Below are positions 10,451 to 18,982 of a DNA stretch of 61,988 bases, one piece after another (position 1 is the first letter of the stretch; the number at the start of each line of letters is the position of its first letter). The DNA is from Nitrincola alkalisediminis (GTDB lineage: Bacteria > Pseudomonadota > Gammaproteobacteria > Pseudomonadales > Balneatricaceae). Location of the stretch: the NCBI RefSeq assembly GCF_009821115.1, contig NZ_VYTY01000016.1:1-61988 (forward strand), read 5' to 3'. The notes under the pieces were generated by a model. It had not been told where the DNA came from, did not search any database, and saw only the letters and a list, made by a program, of their open reading frames with translations. The position numbers and the translations under genes were made by a program.

Positions 10451-11226
10451 TACGCCCCCTTACGATGCTCTAATAGGTTTCGTAGTAACCGAGCATATGC
10501 ATGAACACCACGACTTCCAGAATCCAATGTTGAGGGTACAACCCCCTTGATACTCGCATTTCTGAATTTAGTATCAACAGGGACTACAGCGCCAGACACC
10601 TTGTCGCCATAGACATTGTGCAACTCTCGGAGACTGCTAACGGATGCCTGTGTTCGTCTATCGTAAAAAGTGGGCAAAATTGTGTAATTCAACTTTGCTT
10701 TCCTAGCTCGATTGATCATATCAATCGTTCTAATCATACGTTCAAGACCTTTTAACGCGAGAAACTCAGTCTGGACAGGAATGATAAGGTGGTTACAAGC
10801 GGCAAGCGCATTGACCATTAAAACTCCTAATACAGGCGGACTATCAATAATGACATAATCATATCGATCTTTTAAGAATCGCAACGCTTTCGCAACCTGT
10901 AAACCCAACCCTTCCTTACCAACCGCTTTACGCTCTAGCGTTGCTAAGGCAGTCGAGGCTGGCAACAAGTCAATATTTTCACTATCCGTTTTAACAATCA
11001 ATGAGTTAACTTGAGAAGAGCTTAAATCTGGCCGTTCAAACAAGTCATAAGCGCTCAACTCTATCTCATCAGGATCAAATCTAAAATAGCTAGTCAGTGA
11101 ACCGTGAGGATCAAGATCCACCATCAAAACTCTATAACCCACCTCCGACAAGAGACCCGCAATAGAAACAACTGTTGTTGTTTTACCAACACCGCCTTTT
11201 TGATTCGCAACCGCCCAAACCTGCAT
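10450..11226 (-). CDS. parC: ParA/MinD-type ATPase ParC (polar chemotaxis array positioning)
   Basis: The 258-residue protein carries the deviant Walker [12 protein letters not shown] at residues 8-18. Switch I lies around [11 protein letters not shown], and Walker B-like [10 protein letters not shown] is present. Length and sequence match the short ParA-like proteins (ParC in Vibrio, PA1462 in Pseudomonas) that localise chemotaxis arrays to the flagellated pole, rather than chromosomal ParA. Its partner ParP starts at its stop codon. It follows cheB by 20 bases in the same transcript. Confidence 0.88.
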
Positions 11227-11246
11227 ATTTCTTTCCTGTTAACGGT

Positions 11247-12482
11247 CTACTTTTTGCCATTCGGAGCAGACAGGAGATCACCAATATCATTTAAATCCAA
11301 AACGGCATCGGCTAAACCCGCATTCACAACGGCCTGCGGCATACCGTAAATGGTACATGTCTCTTTACTTTGAGCCCACATTACAGAGCCTGCCTCTTTA
11401 AGCCGACGTGCACCCTCACAACCGTCCGCTCCCATTCCTGTCAAAATAATACCTAACACTTTACTTTGATAAAGCCGTGCGGCGGATGCATATGTAAAAT
11501 CAACACTTGGCTTGTACGTTAAACGCTCATCACCTGGGATAATTTTCAACTTATCCGTCTGGCGCGGATCAATCATCAACTGCATACCGCCAGGACAAAG
11601 TAACGCAAGACCCGGCCTCATACGGTCACCGTCGACCGCCTCTCGTACCTCAATAGCACACTGCTGATTTAACCTCTCTGCAAACACCTTGGTAAACGTA
11701 GAAGGCATATGCTGAATAAGCAAAATTGGATGCGGAAAATTCGACGGGATACGCGTCAAAATTGCCTGCAACGCAGCCGGGCCCCCTGTAGACGCCCCAA
11801 TTACAACCAATCGACAGTCTGGAAGTTTAGTCGGTTTAGTAAGGCTAGAGGTAGACACTTTTGAAAGAGAATCTTGTTGCCGAGCCGATAATCCACTGAC
11901 TGTCTGATCTTGACCTGAGTGCACTCTAGACACGTGCTGACGCCTCGCCTCTAGAGCACTTTTTACTTCCACATCTCGTGTAGAGCCGACAGATGGAACA
12001 GAAGGCTCCGGCCGGAATACCATTGTCGTCGAGGACCCGCTCGCCGAAGGGCTCCGACCAAACGCGGCATTGGTATTAAAGTTACGAGAGGTTCCTAATG
12101 CAACAACTCGATCAATCAATTCCTTACGCAAATCACTCGACCGATCCATCCAAGCCCGTATATCTTTAGGCAAATAATCAACGGCCCCAGCCTCTAATGC
12201 ACGTAACGTCACCCTTGCTCCTTCATGAGTCAAGGATGACAGCATCAACACATTTGTTGGCGCAACTTGCATAATTTGCCTTACCGCCTCAATACCATTC
12301 ATTTTTGGCATTTCAACGTCCATGGTTATAAGATCCGGCCGTAGACGCGTTGCCTTTTCTACAGCCTCAGTACCATTTACGGCAGTCCCAACAATTTTAA
12401 TTCGCGGATCACTTCCTAACGTTTCTTCTATCCTGTTGCGAAAAAAACTCGAATCATCAACGATCAATACTTTTACCGCCAT
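11247..12482 (-). CDS. cheB: Chemotaxis protein-glutamate methylesterase CheB
   Basis: Response-regulator enzyme that demethylates and deamidates chemoreceptors for adaptation. An N-terminal receiver has D55 in LITMDVEMPKMNG. A Ser/Thr/Gln-rich linker of about 90 residues (longer than in E. coli) follows. The C-terminal methylesterase domain has VVIGASTGGPAAL (nucleophile Ser), QHMPSTFT (His) and TGMGADGCEG (Asp). I prefer the ATG at 12482, preceded by GGTGA at good spacing, over a GTG at 12497. It lies downstream of cheA. Confidence 0.95.
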   Translation of the reverse strand: MAVKVLIVDDSSFFRNRIEETLGSDPRIKIVGTAVNGTEAVEKATRLRPDLITMDVEMPKMNGIEAVRQIMQVAPTNVLMLSSLTHEGARVTLRALEAGAVDYLPKDIRAWMDRSSDLRKELIDRVVALGTSRNFNTNAAFGRSPSASGSSTTMVFRPEPSVPSVGSTRDVEVKSALEARRQHVSRVHSGQDQTVSGLSARQQDSLSKVSTSSLTKPTKLPDCRLVVIGASTGGPAALQAILTRIPSNFPHPILLIQHMPSTFTKVFAERLNQQCAIEVREAVDGDRMRPGLALLCPGGMQLMIDPRQTDKLKIIPGDERLTYKPSVDFTYASAARLYQSKVLGIILTGMGADGCEGARRLKEAGSVMWAQSKETCTIYGMPQAVVNAGLADAVLDLNDIGDLLSAPNGKK

Positions 12483-12515
12483 ACAGAAATCACCCACTCA
12501 ATCGAGCTAAACCGA

Positions 12516-14615
12516 CTATTCTGCATAGCGTTTCAAAAGGTTTGGAATATCGATAATGAGTGCTATCCGCCCGTCACCCGTAATTGTTGCCCCAGATAAG
12601 CCTTGCGTTCCATGTAGAATAGACCCCAATGGTTTTATGACCACTTCCTCCTGTCCTACCAATTGATCAACAACAAAGCCGACTCGGGTAGTACCAACCG
12701 AAACAATAACAACATGCCCCTGTTCTGGCAGATCGGCTACTTCACGTCCTTTTACCAACCAACGCTTCAAGTGAAATAATGGCAATGCTCGATCACGAAC
12801 AATGATCACCTGTTGCCCATCCACAATATTTGTTTTGGTTAAATCCAAATTATAGATTTCGTTAACATTCACCAAAGGCAACGCAAATGCCTGCTCCTCT
12901 AAAGTCACCATTAGGGTCGGCATAATGGCAAGCGTTAGTGGAACCTGGATCGCTATCTGAGTACCTTGTCCAAGAACAGAATCAATTGCCAAGGTTCCAT
13001 TTAGCTGGGTAATTTTGGTTTTGACGACATCCATACCAACGCCACGACCTGAAATATCTGAAATTTCAGATTTTGTCGAGAAACCCGCTTGGAAAATCAA
13101 ATTAAAGCATTCATGATCAGTTAAACGAGCAGCAGCTTCTGGGTCAAGCATACCTCTAGAGACGGCCAAACGACGCAATTTCTCCGCATCCATACCAGCG
13201 CCATCATCACGAATGATTAATAGAATATGATCGCCTTCCTGTTCCGCCGAGAGCAAAACATGCCCCTCTCTTGGCTTGCCCATCATCTCACGATCTTCAG
13301 GCGACTCAATGCCATGATCAACAGCATTTCGAACCAAGTGGATTAGAGGGTCAGCTAAAGCTTCAACCAAGTTTTTATCCAAGTCCGTCTCTTCACCACG
13401 TAACTCGAGACGAATTTCTTTTTTCAAACTTCTTGATAAATCTCGAATTAGACGAGGAAAGCGTCCAAACACTTTTTTAACCGGCTGCATCCGTGTTTTC
13501 ATTACGGATGTCTGTAAATCTGCCGTGACCATGTCCAATGTACCCAAGGCTTTAGACATTTCCTCATCATCACCCGCACCGCCCAACCGCACCAAGCGAT
13601 TTCTAACCAGAACCAACTCCCCCACCATGTTCATGATTTTATCCAGCAACGCGGTATCAACGCGGACGTTACTCTCTTGAACAACTTTGGCTTGAGCAAC
13701 AGGTGAAGGAGCAGAGATCGCGGCTCTCGTTGCTCCGTTATCTTCAGCCCCACTCGACGACATAGACGAGTAATCATCTTTGATAAACCTATCGAACTCG
13801 GATGAAGATTTTGTCGGAGGCGATGATGGAGTCGGGGACACATATGCAAATGCACCTTCCCCCTTGGCCTGCAAGTCATTCAGTAGCGCTTCAAACTCGT
13901 CTTCCGTTATCTCTTCATCGGAACTCATCGAAGCGGCTGAATCGGGCAATTTACCAGGCGCTCCTCCAGATCCGTGCAATTCATCAAGCAGTGCTTCGAA
14001 TTCACTTTCAGTAATCAAATCATCGTCGGTATCATATGTGTTTGCTTTAGAGGCAGGTTTAGATGCTCCAGCGACTTCTCCTAGCAACAAATCAAATTCG
14101 TCATTTGGAGTGTTCGGATTCAACGAAGGCGATGGTGAGACTTCCGCTTTTACAGCAGAGGGAGCTGGTTGTGCAGGTGCAGCTGGCTTAGCCGTAACTG
14201 GCTCGGGAGAGTCCTCCACCTCGCCGGAAACAAAAGCCTTCAAACGCGCAAGGAGTGCATTTGATGCGGGCTGAGGTGCTTCTCCATTGCGAACATTGTC
14301 AAACATGACGTTGACAGCATCTAAAGATTGTAAAACCACATCCATAAGTGCGGCTGTGAGTTTAATTTCACCGTTTCGGAGCAAATCGAATAAATTCTCT
14401 GCTTGATGGCAGCAGTCAACCATTGGATCAAGCTGAAGGAAGCCGGCACCGCCTTTTACGGTATGAAAACCTCTGAATATAGCATTAAGCAAATCACGAT
14501 CATCTGGCCTTTGCTCAAGATCGACGAGCTGTTCAGACAACTGTTCTAGAATCTCACCTGCTTCAACGAGGAAATCTTCTAGTATTTCCTGATCGACATC
14601 CAAACTCATAGACAT
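12516..14615 (-). CDS. cheA: Chemotaxis histidine kinase CheA
   Basis: Central kinase of the chemosensory array, phosphorylating CheY and CheB. The domain order over 699 residues starts with HPt and phospho-acceptor H51 (FHTVKGGAGF). A long low-complexity linker spans about 130-315. Dimerisation (about 318-380) and the HATPase with N box LIHLVRNAVDHGIE, DDGAGMD and GRGVGMDVV follow. A C-terminal CheW-like regulatory domain ends the protein. The linker carries three short related acidic-hydrophobic motifs at 171-180, 201-214 and 236-249 (EFDLLLGE, EFEALLDEL, EFEALLNDL). In polar clusters the linker is the segment that contacts ParP/ParC. Spacing to cheZ is 7 bases. Confidence 0.96.
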   Translation of the reverse strand: MSMSLDVDQEILEDFLVEAGEILEQLSEQLVDLEQRPDDRDLLNAIFRGFHTVKGGAGFLQLDPMVDCCHQAENLFDLLRNGEIKLTAALMDVVLQSLDAVNVMFDNVRNGEAPQPASNALLARLKAFVSGEVEDSPEPVTAKPAAPAQPAPSAVKAEVSPSPSLNPNTPNDEFDLLLGEVAGASKPASKANTYDTDDDLITESEFEALLDELHGSGGAPGKLPDSAASMSSDEEITEDEFEALLNDLQAKGEGAFAYVSPTPSSPPTKSSSEFDRFIKDDYSSMSSSGAEDNGATRAAISAPSPVAQAKVVQESNVRVDTALLDKIMNMVGELVLVRNRLVRLGGAGDDEEMSKALGTLDMVTADLQTSVMKTRMQPVKKVFGRFPRLIRDLSRSLKKEIRLELRGEETDLDKNLVEALADPLIHLVRNAVDHGIESPEDREMMGKPREGHVLLSAEQEGDHILLIIRDDGAGMDAEKLRRLAVSRGMLDPEAAARLTDHECFNLIFQAGFSTKSEISDISGRGVGMDVVKTKITQLNGTLAIDSVLGQGTQIAIQVPLTLAIMPTLMVTLEEQAFALPLVNVNEIYNLDLTKTNIVDGQQVIIVRDRALPLFHLKRWLVKGREVADLPEQGHVVIVSVGTTRVGFVVDQLVGQEEVVIKPLGSILHGTQGLSGATITGDGRIALIIDIPNLLKRYAE

Positions 14616-14622
14616 CCCCTAT

Positions 14623-15429
14623 TCAAAAGCCTAGGCTTGACAACAGATCGTCAACATCATCCTGATTAGACACTGCGTTAGCTTCTTTATTTTTTAATTG
14701 AGGACCTTGTGCTTTAATCTGGTCCTCAGCTTGTTTACTTGGATTCGTTACTTTTTTAGACACATCCATGCCGCTCAACCGCTCAACCTTTGACGCCATC
14801 TCCATTAATTTAACGAGCTGGGCTTCAACTTGGGTCATTAAGGTAATAACACGCCGAATAAGCTGACCTGTAATATCTTGGACACTTTGTGACACTAAAA
14901 TTTCAGTTAAGACTGATTTTAACTCAGCCACTGTTTTTTCTGATTCATTTTTGACCATACAAGTTCGGTCATAGACACCGTCCAAAGCTTTAAAATCACC
15001 CTCGAGCTGCCCGACTAATAACAACAAGTCTCTAAATCGCTCAGATTGATGATCTAAACGGTCAACTAGTGTTAAGGATTTATCAACACGATCCATTGTC
15101 TCATGCGAGTTCTTATCGGTTAGTTCGATCACATAAGCAAGACGATCAGAAGCATCCGACATCGATGGCATCCCTGATGATGTAACAGCTCCACTGCCAA
15201 TTTTTTCACCAATATCACTTGAGAATGACTTAATTGCCTCATGCAAACCGCGGGTTAGATGCCCTACTTCATTGTAAAAAACTTGGTGTCTCGCTTGCTG
15301 GAGCTGGTTAATCAAATCAATAGCTGTGTGCAACTGACCCTGATCAATTGCCAAAACCAACTCTCTGGCCTTTTGGCCTAGTAGCTCTTCGAGTCCTTCG
15401 TATTCTAAATTGGCAATTTGACTATTCAT
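14623..15429 (-). CDS. cheZ: Protein phosphatase CheZ
   Basis: Dephosphorylates CheY-P and so resets the motor signal. The 268-residue helical protein shows the CheZ core, including the segment LVSQSVQDITGQLIRRV with the catalytic Gln (QDITGQ). A flexible linker follows, then the C-terminal CheY-binding peptide DVDDLLSSLGF. It sits directly between cheY and cheA, as in related polar-flagellum clusters. Confidence 0.95.
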   Translation of the reverse strand: MNSQIANLEYEGLEELLGQKARELVLAIDQGQLHTAIDLINQLQQARHQVFYNEVGHLTRGLHEAIKSFSSDIGEKIGSGAVTSSGMPSMSDASDRLAYVIELTDKNSHETMDRVDKSLTLVDRLDHQSERFRDLLLLVGQLEGDFKALDGVYDRTCMVKNESEKTVAELKSVLTEILVSQSVQDITGQLIRRVITLMTQVEAQLVKLMEMASKVERLSGMDVSKKVTNPSKQAEDQIKAQGPQLKNKEANAVSNQDDVDDLLSSLGF

Positions 15430-15468
15430 TGTTTAACTCTTGTTGTAATGAGCACACGAAAACATCGA

Positions 15469-15852
15469 TTAGGTAATGCGTTCGAAAATCTTCTCAATTT
15501 TCTCTTTCAACACCACAGCCGTAAAAGGCTTAATGACGTAGCCATTCACACCAGCCTGCGCCGCAGCGATGATCTGTTCACGCTTGGCTTCAGCCGTCAC
15601 CATTAAAACAGGTATATGCGCCAACTCAGGATCGGACCTAACCTCTTTAAGGAGGTCTATTCCTGTCATACCGGGCATATTCCAGTCTGTGATCAAGAAT
15701 TCAATTCGACCTTGTTTTAGTATAGGCAATGCCGTTCTACCATCATCAGCCTCATCGACATTGGTAAAACCGAGATCACGCAACAGATTTTTAATAATTC
15801 GTCTCATGGTAGAAAAATCATCTACAACAAGAATTCTGATGTCTTTTTTCAA
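15469..15852 (-). CDS. cheY: Chemotaxis response regulator CheY
   Basis: Single receiver domain of 127 residues that binds FliM when phosphorylated and switches motor rotation. Acidic pocket DD at 11-12, phospho-Asp D56 in [11 protein letters not shown], the conserved Thr in MVTAEA, and Lys in YVIKPF are all present. Highly similar in wording to E. coli and Pseudomonas CheY. A 92-bp gap separates it from fliA; I see no clear promoter in the gap. Confidence 0.97.
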   Translation of the reverse strand: MKKDIRILVVDDFSTMRRIIKNLLRDLGFTNVDEADDGRTALPILKQGRIEFLITDWNMPGMTGIDLLKEVRSDPELAHIPVLMVTAEAKREQIIAAAQAGVNGYVIKPFTAVVLKEKIEKIFERIT

Positions 15853-15944
15853 GACACTATCCCCCAGCTATGATCACTAAAAACATAATTCACTATCATC
15901 TATAGTAATCACGGTTTGTCGATATCTCAAACAAAAGCGACTAC

Positions 15945-16655
15945 TTAATTCCAACCTTTTAAACGACTTCTAAGCCTCAGGGCGGCTTGAGAGTGTATTT
16001 GACTTACTCTAGACTCACTCACCCCAAGAATACTACCTATTTCTTTTAAATTTAGCTCTTCATCGTAATATAAAGCCAAAACTAACCGCTCTTTTTCAGG
16101 TAAATCACCTATCGCTGCAACCAAAGCACTACGAAAGGCATCCTGACTCACTTCATCAGATGGGCTTAGATTATCCCCTTCAAACTGCAAAGCTGATCCT
16201 TCATCAGACTCCTCTGTTAGCTCATCCACACTGAATAAACGCGCTTCCATAGAGTCTTGCAACAAAGCATGGTACTCGGATAATGAGATACCGAGCTCAT
16301 CGGCTACTTCTCGATCAGAAGCATCCCGCCCTTCACGACTTTCTATCTGACGCATAGCCTCTGCGACACGACGACCATTTCGATGAACCGATCTAGGCGT
16401 CCAGTCACCACGTCTAACCTCATCAATTATCGCTCCACGAATACGGATACCCGCATAGGTCTCAAAACTGGCTCCTTTACTCATGTCATATTTTGACGCG
16501 GCCTCAAGTAAACCAATCATTCCTGATTGTATAAGATCATCCAGCTGCACACTCGCAGGCAAGCGCGCCATCAAATGCTGAGCAATTCGCTTCACAAGTG
16601 GTGCATACTGTTCAACCAATTCGTGGCTGGGCGTAAATTGGAGCTGATTATACAT
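15945..16655 (-). CDS. fliA: Flagellar sigma factor FliA (sigma-28)
   Basis: RNA polymerase sigma factor for late flagellar genes such as fliC. It has a sigma-70 group 3 layout: region 2 (LVKRIAQHLMARLPASVQLDDLIQSGMIGLLEA), region 3 (RSVHRNGRRVAEAMRQIE) and region 4 HTH (LNLKEIGSILGVSESRVSQIHSQA). I choose the ATG at 16655 (MYNQLQFTPSHELVEQYAPL), which gives 236 residues and a GAAGAAG upstream. The longer frame from 16718 would overlap fleN by 38 bases. A matching sigma-28 promoter is found before fliC in this window. Confidence 0.95.
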   Translation of the reverse strand: MYNQLQFTPSHELVEQYAPLVKRIAQHLMARLPASVQLDDLIQSGMIGLLEAASKYDMSKGASFETYAGIRIRGAIIDEVRRGDWTPRSVHRNGRRVAEAMRQIESREGRDASDREVADELGISLSEYHALLQDSMEARLFSVDELTEESDEGSALQFEGDNLSPSDEVSQDAFRSALVAAIGDLPEKERLVLALYYDEELNLKEIGSILGVSESRVSQIHSQAALRLRSRLKGWN

Positions 16656-16680
16656 GCAGCTTCTTCGTCTGATGTTGTAT

Positions 16681-17496
16681 TTAAATTCGCTGAACCAATC
16701 GTTCGACAAAAAACTCAAGATGTCCCCTTGGGCTTTTTAAAACAGGCCAACTGTCTACTTTGATGGCTAGCTGTCGAAAAGCAAGCGATGATTTACTGTT
16801 CGGAAAAGCTTTAACAACAGGCGTTTGTTTTTGAACTGCTTTTCGAACTGACTCATCATAAGGTATTGACCCGACATATTGAAGGGTTACATCCAGAAAG
16901 CGATCCGTTACAGTCAGAATTTTATTAAACATATGCCGCCCCTCTGTATCTGAATGAACCATATTAGCGAGAATCCTGAAGCGCGTCATCCCATGATCTC
17001 GATTCAACATTTTGATCAACGCATAGGCATCCGTAATTGAAGTCGGCTCATCACACACCACCACCAACACTTCCTGAGAGGCTCTGACAAAACTCACCAC
17101 TGACTCAGAAATACCTGCAGCGGTGTCAATGATCAATACATCCATCGAGTCAGCAATATCATTAAACGCATAAATTAATTCTGCATGCTGATGTTCTGAC
17201 AAAGTCGTCATTTCTTGAGTACCGGAAGATGCAGGAACAATCCACATGTTGTCGTCAACACGCACCAATACATCTGCCAATGTCGTGTGACCATCTAACA
17301 CATCTGCAATTGTTCTTTTTGGTCGTAAACCCAATAAAACATCTACATTCGCAAGCCCCAAGTCAGCATCCATCAATACAACGCGTCGCCCCATGTCACT
17401 TAGGGCTGTGGATAGATTCACAGAGACATTGGTCTTCCCAACCCCTCCTTTTCCACCTGTAACCGCAATGACTTTTACTGGATGAGCTTGTTTCAT
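16681..17496 (-). CDS. fleN: Flagellar number regulator FleN/FlhG (MinD-like ATPase)
   Basis: MinD/ParA-type ATPase that antagonises FleQ and limits flagellar number in polar flagellates. Deviant Walker A GGKGGVGKTNV at residues 14-24, DADLGLANVD switch, and LIIDTAAG Walker B are visible over 271 residues. The C-terminus has the hydrophobic-basic stretch expected of a membrane-targeting helix. It follows flhF by 12 bases, the canonical flhF-fleN pair, and leads into fliA. Confidence 0.94.
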   Translation of the reverse strand: MKQAHPVKVIAVTGGKGGVGKTNVSVNLSTALSDMGRRVVLMDADLGLANVDVLLGLRPKRTIADVLDGHTTLADVLVRVDDNMWIVPASSGTQEMTTLSEHQHAELIYAFNDIADSMDVLIIDTAAGISESVVSFVRASQEVLVVVCDEPTSITDAYALIKMLNRDHGMTRFRILANMVHSDTEGRHMFNKILTVTDRFLDVTLQYVGSIPYDESVRKAVQKQTPVVKAFPNSKSSLAFRQLAIKVDSWPVLKSPRGHLEFFVERLVQRI

Positions 17497-17508
17497 ATGA
17501 TGCCCTTA

Positions 17509-18945
17509 CTAGCCTGCTCGAAAGACAGGATCAGACTCATCATCCGATGACTGCCGCTGTGAAACAACCACCGCTCTGCTTACGAGATCTCTCCTTTGCG
17601 CAACAATCAAATCATCTGGAATTTTTTGACCATCTGTGACATAGGCTATTGGCAACTGTTTTTCCACCACGAGACTCAAGGCCTCACCCACACTGCCTGA
17701 CTCATCCATTTTCGTCAATACACAGGCGTTGAGATTCAGTTCTTTATAGATTTCATAGGTACTGCGCAACAACTGTCTCTGACTTGAGCAGGAAAACACC
17801 AACAATTTCTTTATTCTCATTGACACAGATGAGAACATTTCCATCTGAGTTTTACCCATTAAATCACGTGTATTCATCCCCGCTGTATCGATCAGAACCA
17901 ATCGCTTTCCTCTCAAGGATAACAGCACTTCTTCTAAACTGTGATTTTCATCCACAACCCGAACAGGCACGTCTAAAATGCGCCCAAAGGTTTTTAATTG
18001 TTCATGTGCAGCAATCCTAAAACAGTCAGTTGTGACTAACGCTAAACTAGAGCTGCCGTGCTGCAAAACATAACGAGCAGCCAACTTGCCAATCGTTGTT
18101 GTTTTTCCAACTCCTGTTGCCCCGACAAAGGCAACCATACCACCCCGCTCTATAAACTCTTCGCCAACGACAGGTATAGCATCTGCAAAACGGCCCAATG
18201 CGTTTCGCCACGCATCCTCCTCAGACAAGTCTGATTCGATTGAGGACACCAATTGCTGAACCAGTCGAGCACTTAAGCCCATTTGCTGTAAACGAGCTTC
18301 CGTCTCTCGAATAACCATGGTGGGTGGCTGATATTGCGCAGGCTTAGGACGAACGGGTGGCTCCTGCACACGCACAATCTGCTCCTGCATCATGGAGCGA
18401 AGCTGATGTATTTCCTGCTGCATAACGCGAATCAAGTCATCCTCTGGTGGCGACTGGCGTACATTTCTTGCAGCAGGCGGTGGTGCATCCGACCAATCGT
18501 CCGATGCAAAGGAGTCCTTAGACACGACTCGTGATCGTGCATCATCTTGAGTTTTAAGAGAACTCAAAATAAACCTTAACTCCTCATCGTCTTCATCATC
18601 AATCTGCTTGTTTTGCGTATGATCCAACACTGGGATAGGTTGCTCTACTGCACGACGCGCCTCGGATATTTTTCGTTCAACACGCTTTAACTCTTCAGCC
18701 AAATCAGGATCAGAACGACGTGATTGAGCGCGCGGCACAGCGGCCTTCTCTTCCCGCACCGCTCTAGATTTTGAACGCAGCATTTCGGCCTGAGCTTGCT
18801 CATAATCTTCCTCTCGAGCCGCAACCACTTCAACACCACCGGCGACTCGATGATTCGATATAATGACCGCATCCGCTCCAATCTCCTCCCTGACACGCCT
18901 CATTGCTTGTCGCATATCAGGAGCAAAAATACGTTTCACTTTCAT
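17509..18945 (-). CDS. flhF: Flagellar biosynthesis SRP-type GTPase FlhF
   Basis: Signal-recognition-particle-like GTPase that marks the pole for flagellar assembly. The 478 residues comprise an N-terminal basic B domain with MKVKRIFAPDMRQAMRRVREEIG, an acidic and Pro-rich variable middle, then an NG domain. The NG domain has Walker A GATGVGKTTTIGKLAA near residue 272, DCFRIAAHEQL, DTAGM (G3) and TKMDE (G4). It is preceded by flhA and followed by fleN. Confidence 0.95.
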   Translation of the reverse strand: MKVKRIFAPDMRQAMRRVREEIGADAVIISNHRVAGGVEVVAAREEDYEQAQAEMLRSKSRAVREEKAAVPRAQSRRSDPDLAEELKRVERKISEARRAVEQPIPVLDHTQNKQIDDEDDEELRFILSSLKTQDDARSRVVSKDSFASDDWSDAPPPAARNVRQSPPEDDLIRVMQQEIHQLRSMMQEQIVRVQEPPVRPKPAQYQPPTMVIRETEARLQQMGLSARLVQQLVSSIESDLSEEDAWRNALGRFADAIPVVGEEFIERGGMVAFVGATGVGKTTTIGKLAARYVLQHGSSSLALVTTDCFRIAAHEQLKTFGRILDVPVRVVDENHSLEEVLLSLRGKRLVLIDTAGMNTRDLMGKTQMEMFSSVSMRIKKLLVFSCSSQRQLLRSTYEIYKELNLNACVLTKMDESGSVGEALSLVVEKQLPIAYVTDGQKIPDDLIVAQRRDLVSRAVVVSQRQSSDDESDPVFRAG

Positions 18946-18982
18946 AATTGATCCTTACCGAAACTGCGCTCATTCATCCACA

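Noticed and set aside
13780-14274. 164-codon plus-strand frame opposite cheA
   Set aside because: It is antisense to the low-complexity cheA linker; its Ser/Ala-rich content mirrors that linker and it has no domain or supporting site.
15853-15944. Sigma-28 promoter before cheY
   Set aside because: A TAAG occurs, but the sequence at the right distance does not match GCCGATAA.
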